From NCBI RefSeq assembly GCF_963678635.1, contig NC_087066.1:66595477-66659476 (forward strand): a stretch of 64,000 nt of DNA, given 5' to 3'. The notes under the pieces were generated by a model. The model was not told the origin of the DNA. It worked only from the letters and a program-made list of their open reading frames with translations, and did not search any database. Below, piece after piece: positions 23,201-32,500 of the stretch (positions are counted from its first letter, which is position 1; each line of letters starts with the position of its first letter). The stretch comes from Symsagittifera roscoffensis (lineage: Eukaryota; Xenacoelomorpha; Acoela; Convolutidae). The position numbers and the translations under genes were made by a program.

Positions 23201-26200
23201 ACACGGGAGCAGTCTTGAGCGTCATACCAATCGAAACATGGGAAAAGATGGGCTTTGACAAAGGTGACTTGATAGACTCGAGAATACGGCTGTCAGCTGC
23301 AAACAAAGGGGCCCTACGGGTGCTGGGCAGGACGCCGATAATAGCCCTCAATTTGGGGGAACGTAACCTGTGGATGAGCTTCATCGTGGTAGAAAACCTA
23401 GATGAATCTGACCAATTCATTTTGGGCAGAGACTTCATCAGGAATTTGGACGTAACGATTGATCTAAATAATGCAATGTTCAGGATACGGAATCCGGATA
23501 GGAGGTACGCAATCAAACCGGTAAATTTAATAATGGCGAATGAAAACAAAGCACCGGTATTCTTGAGTAGGAGAGTGAGGTTAAAAGCTAATGAAGCGGC
23601 AATCGTAAGCTTGAGGATGAAAAATTATAATGAACTAAGTGACAACAAGCAAGTGTGTATAGTTCCAAATCCTAATAGTCAAAGCGCTGCTGTTTTAGGA
23701 AGATCATTTTCGATAACGAAGAGCGGCCTCTGCGTCAGTGTCTTGTTAAATACCCTTGATATACCGATCACGATACAGAGAGGCAGGAAGCTGGGATATG
23801 CTTTACCGGTTAAAACTCGATATGAAACAATTGAAAACTCAAAACAAAATGAAGTTGTTGATTGTCCCAACCACAGGGACAAAATTTGTATCTTGAGACG
23901 ATTGCAGAGAATAAAAGATTCTTCAGGTCTTATCAAATCACTTAAGTCAGAAACGGACGATGGGCTTTCGAGCTGTTCGAACTTTCCAGAGAGACCCACA
24001 CTAGATGAAATGCAAATTGATAAACCGGTTCTGCCGGAGATTGAACATTTAAGGGGCAAACTGAAAGATGAACAGCTCGAAGCTATCAAGGACGTACTAG
24101 AGCGAAACGAGGAGGTCTTTTCAAGGCATAAGGCGGATATCGGGTGTTGTAATTTTGTTGAACATGAAATTGAACTTGAGGAAAACGCGGTACCACACAG
24201 GGAGGGGGCGAGGCGCATGACCCCACACAAATCGGACGCGTGTAGAAAAGAAATCGAAACGTTACTAGAGTATGACATGATAGAACCATCCAAGTCACCG
24301 TGGGCGTGTGGAGTAGTGATGGCCAAAAAGAAAGGCGACCAGTTAAGGTTTTGTTGTGACTTTCGATACCTGAACTCCGTCACGGTGAAGGATGCCTATC
24401 CCATACCTAGAATTGATGAGAGCCTCTCGAAGTTAGGTGATGCGAAATTTTTTACGACTCTTGATTTAGGCTCGGCCTTTTGGCAGGTACCATTAAGGAA
24501 GCAAGACAGGGACAAGACAGGGTTCGCCTGCGAGTTGGGTCTGTTTCAATGGAAACGGATGCCGTTTGGACTCTGCAATGCAACAGCCACGTTTCAGCGG
24601 CTGATGGCACACGCGTTGATAGGCGTGACGAAGAAGTACGGCAACCTGGTAATGTGCTACGTGGACGACGTGGTAATAGCAACGCCGACACTAGAAGACC
24701 ACATCGAGAGGCTTGACGAGGTGTTCGCGTGCATGAAAAGATCGGGGCTGAAGTGTAAACCATCAAAGTGCGAGATACTCAAGGACTCGATTAAATACTT
24801 GGGAAGGATGGTAGATAAGCACGGCATCAGACCTGATCCAGACGCCGTGGAAGCAGTCCTAACCTGGAAATCACCGAAGACGGAGCACCAGCTGATGAGC
24901 TTCCTGGGTTTCGCCAACTATTATAGAGAATTCATCAAGGGCTATGCGGACAAGGTATACCCGATGCAACAACTAATGAGACATAAGGGCAAGAAGTTCA
25001 CGTGGAACAACGCGGCAGAAGAGTCATTCCAGAGAATAAAGAAAGAGCTGTGTGAGGCACCAGTACTGGGTATGCCGACTGAGAAAGGGATGTACGTGCT
25101 AGACACGGACGCATCAGTAGTCGCTATTTCTGGGATTCTCCATCAAGAACAAGAATGGAATGGGAAGACAGTCTTGAGACCAATAGCATACGGGAGCAAG
25201 GTCCTAAGTGACACAGAAATGAAGTACGGAGCACCGAAAGCAGAGATGTTCGCGGTGGTCACCTTTGTCGAAAAATACAGAGCATACTTAGGCAGTGAGC
25301 CCTTCAAGCTGCGAGTCGACAACCGAGCACTAAGCTGGCTGAAAACGTACTCAATGGACCAGAGCTATATTGGGAGGTGGATAGTTCGCTTGGATGGATA
25401 CAACATGATAATTGAGCACAGAACACGAGATAAACATCAAAATGCTGACAGCTTGAGTAAGAAGACGGAGTTCTACGAGAGGCAAGAACAAAGAGAGGCG
25501 GACAGACCTGAGATCAAAGACGGCTTCTCCTTTATGGACAAAGAAACGTACGACAGTCTTCCACTCACGAGATGGCTGGACAAATCAGGCAAACCGATTG
25601 AAGATCATCCCGAATTGCCGAAAGAGCCTCTTGAAAAGACCATCTTGCAGAGAAGCAGAGGGATTCCGGTAGGAATAATGCTCAAGTCCAAGATCGTGAG
25701 GGAAACACTCAAGGCAAAAGGTTATGATCTCATCCAGGTAGAGGAGGGAACGGTCCGAATAGATGAAGACTTAATGAGGTTGCTTGAGAAACTATCAGAT
25801 GACAAGCCCGTGATCCAAGGGAAAGGTCAGGAGGCACCGGAACTAACCATACTTCGGAGAGAAGAAACAGTGAACAATACTGACGTCTCAAAAGGAAGCA
25901 TCACTGATAGCAAGGAAGTTGTGCGATCACTAGTTAAAAAAATCCCCGACAAAATTCTGGAGCAGACAAAAGTCAGGGATAAGAAAGTAACATTCAGAGA
26001 AGAAGTTGAACACCTGGGACTAGATCAAGAGTCCGGGGAGTGGTCCAGATTCATGGAAGAAGACGAAACCGGAGAAGGGAAATTGTCCGGGGAGCGTGAA
26101 GAATGGGATGAAGACTCGGATGAGAGCAGCGAAGACCAAGACAGTCTATGCATGATACTGGCGGAAGAGAAGATAAGACAGCACGACAGGGAATTACAGA

Positions 26201-29040
26201 CGGATCCATCTTCAGGGACGTACAATCTGGAAACACAAGAGGTACGAGGTGGTGAAGAGCTCGAGAAAATAGCAGTTTCAAGAAAACCACTAAGGGAACT
26301 ATCGTGCAACTCAAACGTCAGAACGAATCTGGTACCAGAAGACGACATGAAAATCGTGAAAAGGATGATATGTGTGAAACTGAGCGATGACATCCACAAC
26401 CCTGGGGAGATGAATGGACAGATCATGGCGCTAAAGGAGCACGTTAAGGCGAGATACAGGCTGTCTGACCTAATAAGGGCCCAGAGGAATGACAAAATGA
26501 CAAGTAACCTCTCCAAATGGATCCATTCGGGAGTCAAGGAGAAAGGGGAACTTGAGGAAGACAGCTACAAGATCTTGAGCCAGTTCTACAAAGAAAAGAG
26601 AGATTTACTGTATCACACAGCTGAAGGGGTGGTAGCGTGCAAGAGAAGAGATGAGGAAAAAATATTACACAAACACAACCTCATCATACTACCACAACTG
26701 TACCAAACGGAAGTGCTTTTCAGATCACACGACCAGATGGGCCATCAGGGGATAGATAAAGTACAACAAAGGATACTTCACAGGTTTGACTGGCCGGGAA
26801 TGAGAAAAGCTTGCGAGAGGTGGGTGAATGCCTGCCTAGCATGCCTTCAAGTAAAAGACCCAAGGAAGATGAAGTTTCCCCTCAAGTCTGTCGAGAGTTC
26901 GGAATTCATTGAAGTGGTGCAGATAGACCATCAGAAAATCTGCATGACGGAGTCGGGTTATAACCAAATACTAGTTATAATAGATCACTTCACCAAGTTG
27001 GCGGAAGCGGTTCCGTGCCAGACAGCCTCAGCAGAGGAGACATGTGATCACCTGATAACGCATTGGATATCGCGATATGGTTGTCCAATGACTTTCCAGT
27101 CAGACAACGGCAAGGCTTTTGTGGGGGACTTGACAAAAGAATTGATGAAGAGATCACACATTGCTCAAGCACACTCGACGACCTATCATCCACAGACCAA
27201 TGGGTTGGTAGAGAGACAGAACAGGACACTGGTCAACATGCTCAGGGTGTACTGCTCGAGATACATGACGGACTGGGACAAATACCTGCCACAAGTAGTA
27301 GGAGCCTATAATAGTACTCAGCACTCAACGACGGGTATCAGTCCTTTCATGATGTTGACAGGCAGGGAAAGGGCAATGCCTCTAACATTCTTCTACCCGG
27401 AGTACGAGGGGAAGAGGACGTCACCTCAAGCATACGTGAAGGAAGCGATCAAAAGACAACAAGAGCTAAACGAGCTATGTCGGAGAAACACGGCGCAAGC
27501 GCAAATGAGGCAACGCAAGAAATATGACGAAAAGATACTAAGAGCAAAGCCATACGAAGTGGGCCAATACGTGTGGGTTTTCCAAAATGTCATACCTCCC
27601 AAGGGAACAAAGAAACTACTCAAGAAATGGAGAGGACCGTTCATGATTACGGAAGTACATCAACAAGGAAGGTTCTATCGCTTGAGTACAGGGCGAGCAG
27701 CACATTACGAAAATCTGAAGCCTCACATTCCGTCTCCGGAGGACTGGTGCCTGCCAAAAGACATGGAAGGTCTTGAGTACCTGGTGGTGGAACCAGCGTG
27801 CGAAGTGAATGAGAAAGGCACTAGAGAGAAAAATGATGGTAATGAGAACTTGAGTTTGGACGACAACGAAAAGATAGAAGTGGAGTCGGATGCAGGTTCA
27901 TTTGTAGAAGAAGACTGGAACGATCCCGAGCAAAACGAGGTACCGAAGTGGATGGAGCCGGATCGACCAACACCACCGGAAACCAGGACTGGCAATCGCA
28001 AACGCACAGGCATGAGGTACAATAGGTACGGGGATGACTTCTTGATCGATAAGATACAGCCAGACAAGTTGGGCGATGAACTACTAAGCGCAGGCGAACT
28101 GGAAGCCGGAGAGGAATGGCAGGTCATTGACGATGGTGGACATTATCCGCAGGATGATTACTCGACGCCAGAATTGGAGACGGATCTCGAGCAGAGTGAA
28201 ATAGAAAGGAGGGAGAACACGAACTTGAGGATTCTAGAGTGGATGCGTGATGTCAAGGACGAGAGCCACGAAGGACAAAGCATTCAGCAAGTCGATATAT
28301 CCGCAGCAAATTACATGAAGACAGAGGACCCTCTTTTCGGATGGACAGCAACAGACAGGCCACTGGACATCCCTAAGGACAATTCAGACCCGACTACATC
28401 GACGGGGACGTCGATAAATATTTTTGTCCGGGGAGTGGGGGTAGGACTTACCCACACCGAAAATTTGATGATAAAGAAGCTCAAGGAAGTGAGGGAAACA
28501 AGCGGATTGGAACTGGAGGAAGAAGAACCAGAGCCTACCATAGGAAGGAATTTCAAAACGAAATTCGAAATACCCAATGAATACTCAGAGAACATCATGA
28601 TAACAGATAGCGACTTCATCCTGTCAAACAGGACCAGCGCGATCTGCATCACGGCGGATATGAGTTTCAAATCAAGATTGGAGGCTGACTTCAAAAGAGA
28701 GTACCAGAACGTAGAGTTTCTGTTCAGACAGAGGCCAGGACTGGGAGGCATAGCAGCGCTTCCACCGTCAGTGGCACAAGTCCCGGGCAAATACCTCTGC
28801 TTCCTAATAACGAGAGTCAACGACAGAAACACAATTGATCCCGAACACGTGATATTGGCACTGACAAGACTACGTGACTTCATGATTGAAAGAGGAATAG
28901 TGGAGGTCTCGATGCCGGTGTACGACCCAAATAGGGGCAAACTGAGCTCGAGGGAATTGTACGCTATCCTACATGTGGTCTTTGCAGAAACCGAGATAAT
29001 GGTGCATCTTCACAAGAAGTACTACTTGAGCATCGCCTGA
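20230..29040 (+). CDS. E1 ORF1: Gag-Pol polyprotein with macrodomain-like C-terminus
   Basis: 2,936 codons. ATG 20230 opens the frame; ATG 20359 (MVSTRSGTES, codon 44) is an alternative start. Order: coiled coil (~180-305); capsid-like region (~436-580); two CX2CX4HX4C zinc knuckles (632-645, 684-697); aspartic protease LLDTGA (Asp 991); RT with TLDLGSAFW (Asp 1412) and YVDD (1477-1480); RNase H with LDTDAS (Asp 1627); an unusual acidic linker (~1750-2160); HHCC zinc finger (HDQMGH...CLAC); DD35E integrase (Asp 2233, Asp 2292, Glu 2328); an SH3-like KKWRGPF module; an acidic region; and a macrodomain-like end (~2785-2936). All catalytic residues are present. No gag-pol stop or frameshift exists, so one polyprotein is made and presumably processed. 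E2 has the same architecture. Confidence 0.95.
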   Translation: MMRRSRVPVLEKRSSGSNMKYNSSLRGTTSTGPKITKKNFSVNMVSTRSGTESKTREEVGEKQVEPTIEIDLETPDQSVDEVEKRTTESTPMPHVEDQSPKTVEFSRIDALEDTTGNTRETVKNDSQVKKTSFTDKLAMMVGFKAKENVTEEPKTERARTFGTVSTKATETGQNEEQAKAEAKAEEKLTADHEETTIELGDLLAKLNQIDKRLKNSEEDREVIKKEIRYNKHEYLDSYFNLAKATEERLKEMADKVEATNEEREKNIKTDMQQLKNRYDDVNSQLGSLERRMDTMSKSQAESSCAIQAKLDAILRGSTPQERPAADRTQSTRVDFVEPQRNKRQSTPLPLTRDAISIAPTTAKTIMKNGTSNTTAAPGDSTANSNTGPDAMTWASTWEMMNRTLEAFATRNTDSSDRREGKSRKTFKKPKEFKDDSDGCIDTWVEVMRLHLEQDNLSDERQACTAILSNLEGTALKCVVAKKEEERDTADKIFEILLNRFGSGMKGHQAMMRFEKRRQRDDESIDRFLDDLESLRRRSDPEESTNRRNFSIASKFIDGVKSDDLRTMLATYYTLSKDSAPTPEEMRQKSREYMLMKPKKYSYSENRNTQGGSQPQRSSWYKPRDDMDKRRSCANCGSADHHVADCTTYKQGMKSLGYAPDEEDMSQMEEHEYYNGLIIKIGARCFFCNQEGHFRMDCPLFWEAVKDQNHPKHKLALAAVQNQRNRQNEFESRNLGAPNTELPTKTVKAVTHVSGALESAAGSSLEINYEKAATEAIAKVKQDLAAKEIEQRLKLEIERQNFNEALTGSNSIPEARTGSMKTGNCNIVKMVTGKPFGISKIGARIMSIITVGGHEVTRNLSEPSDQTIMHIDVYADYLSGISPQTTSRALRALLTRGGSKSVRVDNRYTEAYGPHEVMLNIDGINIYTKTMITCDEDLIGQIYVGKEELKVRSIGHCAMLEEDAMHIGTEADVTGHVLDINGKKTQLRGLLDTGAVLSVIPIETWEKMGFDKGDLIDSRIRLSAANKGALRVLGRTPIIALNLGERNLWMSFIVVENLDESDQFILGRDFIRNLDVTIDLNNAMFRIRNPDRRYAIKPVNLIMANENKAPVFLSRRVRLKANEAAIVSLRMKNYNELSDNKQVCIVPNPNSQSAAVLGRSFSITKSGLCVSVLLNTLDIPITIQRGRKLGYALPVKTRYETIENSKQNEVVDCPNHRDKICILRRLQRIKDSSGLIKSLKSETDDGLSSCSNFPERPTLDEMQIDKPVLPEIEHLRGKLKDEQLEAIKDVLERNEEVFSRHKADIGCCNFVEHEIELEENAVPHREGARRMTPHKSDACRKEIETLLEYDMIEPSKSPWACGVVMAKKKGDQLRFCCDFRYLNSVTVKDAYPIPRIDESLSKLGDAKFFTTLDLGSAFWQVPLRKQDRDKTGFACELGLFQWKRMPFGLCNATATFQRLMAHALIGVTKKYGNLVMCYVDDVVIATPTLEDHIERLDEVFACMKRSGLKCKPSKCEILKDSIKYLGRMVDKHGIRPDPDAVEAVLTWKSPKTEHQLMSFLGFANYYREFIKGYADKVYPMQQLMRHKGKKFTWNNAAEESFQRIKKELCEAPVLGMPTEKGMYVLDTDASVVAISGILHQEQEWNGKTVLRPIAYGSKVLSDTEMKYGAPKAEMFAVVTFVEKYRAYLGSEPFKLRVDNRALSWLKTYSMDQSYIGRWIVRLDGYNMIIEHRTRDKHQNADSLSKKTEFYERQEQREADRPEIKDGFSFMDKETYDSLPLTRWLDKSGKPIEDHPELPKEPLEKTILQRSRGIPVGIMLKSKIVRETLKAKGYDLIQVEEGTVRIDEDLMRLLEKLSDDKPVIQGKGQEAPELTILRREETVNNTDVSKGSITDSKEVVRSLVKKIPDKILEQTKVRDKKVTFREEVEHLGLDQESGEWSRFMEEDETGEGKLSGEREEWDEDSDESSEDQDSLCMILAEEKIRQHDRELQTDPSSGTYNLETQEVRGGEELEKIAVSRKPLRELSCNSNVRTNLVPEDDMKIVKRMICVKLSDDIHNPGEMNGQIMALKEHVKARYRLSDLIRAQRNDKMTSNLSKWIHSGVKEKGELEEDSYKILSQFYKEKRDLLYHTAEGVVACKRRDEEKILHKHNLIILPQLYQTEVLFRSHDQMGHQGIDKVQQRILHRFDWPGMRKACERWVNACLACLQVKDPRKMKFPLKSVESSEFIEVVQIDHQKICMTESGYNQILVIIDHFTKLAEAVPCQTASAEETCDHLITHWISRYGCPMTFQSDNGKAFVGDLTKELMKRSHIAQAHSTTYHPQTNGLVERQNRTLVNMLRVYCSRYMTDWDKYLPQVVGAYNSTQHSTTGISPFMMLTGRERAMPLTFFYPEYEGKRTSPQAYVKEAIKRQQELNELCRRNTAQAQMRQRKKYDEKILRAKPYEVGQYVWVFQNVIPPKGTKKLLKKWRGPFMITEVHQQGRFYRLSTGRAAHYENLKPHIPSPEDWCLPKDMEGLEYLVVEPACEVNEKGTREKNDGNENLSLDDNEKIEVESDAGSFVEEDWNDPEQNEVPKWMEPDRPTPPETRTGNRKRTGMRYNRYGDDFLIDKIQPDKLGDELLSAGELEAGEEWQVIDDGGHYPQDDYSTPELETDLEQSEIERRENTNLRILEWMRDVKDESHEGQSIQQVDISAANYMKTEDPLFGWTATDRPLDIPKDNSDPTTSTGTSINIFVRGVGVGLTHTENLMIKKLKEVRETSGLELEEEEPEPTIGRNFKTKFEIPNEYSENIMITDSDFILSNRTSAICITADMSFKSRLEADFKREYQNVEFLFRQRPGLGGIAALPPSVAQVPGKYLCFLITRVNDRNTIDPEHVILALTRLRDFMIERGIVEVSMPVYDPNRGKLSSRELYAILHVVFAETEIMVHLHKKYYLSIA
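28585..29037 (+). other. macrodomain-like module at the end of E1 ORF1
   Basis: The last ~150 residues after integrase follow the layout of the TARG1/OARD1 (C6orf130) type of macrodomain. There is an AICITADMSFKS strand (compare AHCISEDCRMG), then GKYLCFLITR, a helix ILALTRLRDFMIERGI, VEVSMPVYDPNRGKL in place of the GCGLD loop, and a final VFAETEIMVHLH strand. Such domains bind ADP-ribose or remove it from proteins. The GCGLD catalytic loop is replaced by DPNRGKL, so activity is uncertain. E2 keeps the same segment (53770-54230), with LVTK where E1 has LITR. Confidence 0.65.
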
Positions 29041-29562
29041 GTCGGGTACATGGAGGTATCAGGTCGGGTGTGAGGGAGGAGTCTTGAGTCAGGTACTGGG
29101 GTGCGGCGCAGGTAAAGGGATCTTAAGATGTGATTGGCATGACAATTGAATTTTAAAAGAAAGAATTGATGGTGCTAAAACATAAAATGAATCTGCATGT
29201 TCTTAAGGGAGATCCAATCAAATTGTTTTAAGTGATATGTGAATGATAAGATTTTAATCATATGGGTAGAAGGGGGGTCTCTAGGATAGGAACGTGACAT
29301 ACTAAGTTTTAATGAGCTCTATGTTTTCAGATCAAGTTTGAAAACAAAGTTGAATATCCAACTACACTCAAACGAGAAACAGAAAAAGAGAATCTTGATT
29401 GAACACGCGACAATCCGGATCTACAGCAAGTGCTTGCAAGAGAAGATTTCTAGAGATTTCTTGAATTGGGTAATACTTGAGTTGGTAAGGTAATTCTTGA
29501 GTTGGTAAGGTAATTCTTGAGCTGGTTGACATCTATCTACACACATCCCGAAGTTATAAAGA
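29041..29562 (+). other. E1 ORF1-ORF2 spacer
   Basis: 522 bp with stops in all frames, mostly unstructured. Near its end are three 20-bp tandem units (29471-29530). ORF2 is in the same frame as ORF1 but cannot be reached by simple read-through, so it needs a spliced or subgenomic RNA, or internal initiation. Confidence 0.6.
29471..29530 (+). repeat. 20-bp tandem repeat just upstream of ORF2
   Basis: Units TAATACTTGAGTTGGTAAGG, TAATTCTTGAGTTGGTAAGG and TAATTCTTGAGCTGGTTGAC, ending 32 nt before the ORF2 ATG. Each contains CTTGAG, the hexamer enriched across E1. Confidence 0.85.
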
Positions 29563-32500
29563 ATGGCAGACCGATTCTGGAACTCTATGCCCACGGCTCT
29601 GCAGAGGCCCACTCTTGACGAGCTGTACAGACGCTTGAGGGACCTGGACCACACCCAGATCGACGAGAGAATGGCGGTGATGCTGAATGCGATCCTCCAG
29701 TTGGAGGATCAGGGCGAGTGCAGGGAGTCTGCGACAGAGGCTGTCTTGATAGTCGGCTACACCACTGAGGGCATATCAAATCGAGCACAGACCAGATGGT
29801 TGTCTTGGAATGCGGATGGAGGAGTAAGGGGCTTTGACTTGGCAAGAAATCCTGGCCTGAGTAACAACACCGAACACGGCGCAGGAGAGTTCCCGCTACC
29901 GACGAGGCCAACAGCGAGATCCACGGGCCAGAGCTCGAGTAAGGTGCCGTCGATGTCGCGAGCGCAACAGACGACCGAGGCATATCCGGAGCTGGGAGTC
30001 CTAAGGAAAGATCTTGAGAAGGCGCTGAAGGAAAGGAATAAAGCGAACCTCGATCGGGATCAGGCGAAGTTGGATAGGGAGAGGCTTCAGCTGGAGAGAG
30101 ACCAGGCAGTCGACGAGCGGGATCAGACGTTGAAATTACTTGAGATGCTAAGGGCGGAACATCAGCAGGAGCTAAAGGTGCGGGAGAACGCCGCGAATCG
30201 CGATCAACTAAAGTCGGAGTTGGAAAGGATAGAACAACGACAACGCGAGCTGGACGCACAAAAGGGAGCCAGGTCAAACGAACGAGTGGTGACAAGCTCA
30301 AGGCCAGAGTCGCGCATGGAGGTGGATGAAGCTCCCAGGGCTAGAGGACGGTTCAACCTTGACCGCGAGGCCAGGGAACACATGAGTGAAGGGTTGGAGG
30401 TCTGGATACCGAATGACGCGACGCCCTCCTTGCGCAATCTAGAGACCCAACCTGTACGTCCTCTGATGGATGTGGTGTTACCAGGATACACACCAACCTC
30501 GACCTCGAGCGGTAGTCAGGTGAGTGGCGCCTCATCGCGCCTGAAGGAGCTGGGCGAGAAATTGCAGCAGCAGAGTCGTGAAAGAGCGACAAGGCCAGAG
30601 CTTCCACCGACTTGGAGGGAACAGCCGGTCAGAAACGTCGTGATCGCGAGCTACAAGAAGGACACAGAGGGGAACTACCACAAGCATAGTCGGCTGGACT
30701 GGAATGCGGAACAGCAAGCCAGGAGGGACTGCTTCCACGACGCAGCCTGGGTGCAGTATCTAGCGCCACCTCGTGTGCCAGAGGGTGCGGTTCACCTGAT
30801 TATAGGGGACAGCCTGGTGCGGGTGTTGACCCAGATCCGGTCACATTGGCAGACGGGGGTCTTGAGTTTCGCTGGAGCTGCTACGCCACAGATGTTGGCA
30901 ACTCTGGACATGCTAGGAATGACCAAAGTTTACACAGTCACCTTGATGGTTGGGACCAACGACGTGTCGAGAGGAGAAGCAAGGAAAGTGACGAGGCTAG
31001 GCGACAAGATAAATTGCCTTCTTGAGGAGCTGAGGATCCAAATGGATCCCATCCTGTTGACGATATGCACGGTCCCCTATAACATGATGTTTGATCAACA
31101 CTCCCTAGAGATGAACCAGAGGGTGCGGAGCCTGAACAAGGCGATCAGAGAAATACACCGAAACAGTGTGCTTCCTCTCAGGCTGTTAGACGTTGCAGAA
31201 CGCATGGAGAACAAGGGATTCCCTGAAGACACCTCGAAAGATGGAATCCATTTCGATAGGCCAAGGGGAGCTGAGTGGCTGAACGACGTCTTCCAGGTTC
31301 ACATAAACACGCTAGAAGCGGACCTGCTGGAGACAGCCCAATTCACTTTAGGGCCACCTCCCAACCCGCCATTCCTTGCCTCGAGGGCCTTGGCTGGTCG
31401 ATTGGGAGCGAGAGTTGATACTAGAGATAGCTCGAGGAGCAATCAGACCCGATTGCAGAGTGCCACACCAATGGAGTCGGAGGAGGTAGAGTCATCAACA
31501 CCTCCGACCTCGGCGATGTCCTCCGTGGTGGTGGCAGATGGCAGGAGAGAAAAGAAGTCTAGGGAGACTACCCGCTTGAGATATCCTGAGAAGGTGAAGG
31601 AACTGGATCTAGAGACTTTGGAATGCAGACGAGAGTTGGCGGAAACCCTGGGGATTGAACGAGTGTCGCATGAGGACTTGAATAGACATCATTGCGTAGA
31701 CTGGTTGAAAGCACACGAGGCGCATTTCTCGAGAACGAAGTTAATGGAGACTACAGACCTGACTGGAATTCCCACAAAAACGATCATGGGACCCATTAAC
31801 TACAGGCCTCTTAAGCAGCTAGGGAGTCCTGGACTTATAGCAGAACCTCCCAAGCACCGAACTGGCATCGCCAGGATCAAGTTGGCAACCCCGGCGCAAT
31901 TGAAGGTAGTAGACAAGCTGCTCAACCCGGGGGGGATGGAGTTGCCTGACGCTGCTTACGAAGGTCCAAGGCTGGCAGAGGATCCCAGGTACGGGAAGCC
32001 CTGTGGTGGCACCCAATTGGCCAAGACTCTGGCAGTTTATGATAGAGCAGATCCAGCTGCTGCAAGAGTGATCATTGTGGCGGGATCAGACTTCGAAGGA
32101 ACGTCTCCCAAGTTGTTCTGGCCGGAGACTCTGGTATACTCTTTGCCAGGAGCCGAATTGAACCAGATGTTGACCCTAGTGGTGGCAATAAAGTCGGAGA
32201 TGCCCTGTGAACCTGAGCTGTTATTGTTTGCAGGAATGAATGACCACCTGCACGCGATGGGACTTCTTGAGCAACTGAAGGGCAAAGAGATTCCGACATC
32301 AAAGAAGATATGGGAGGCTATTCAGGCTTTATTTGCGGCGATGAATGAGGTACAAGAAAACGTAGCCTCGAGATTTGGGTCCAAGACAAAGGTGGTGTTT
32401 ACCACATCCCCAGGATACGCCAGCATGCCACCCGCCCTACAATTCGTGTATGCGGTCTTAATCTTGATAGCGGAAGGGAGTGAATGGCGGATTCTGATGG

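Noticed and set aside
20600-28940. Antisense ORFs of 60-230 codons under ORF1 and ORF2
   Set aside because: They are shadows of the sense codons (Ser/Leu-rich, no domains) and their counterparts in E2 are not preserved.
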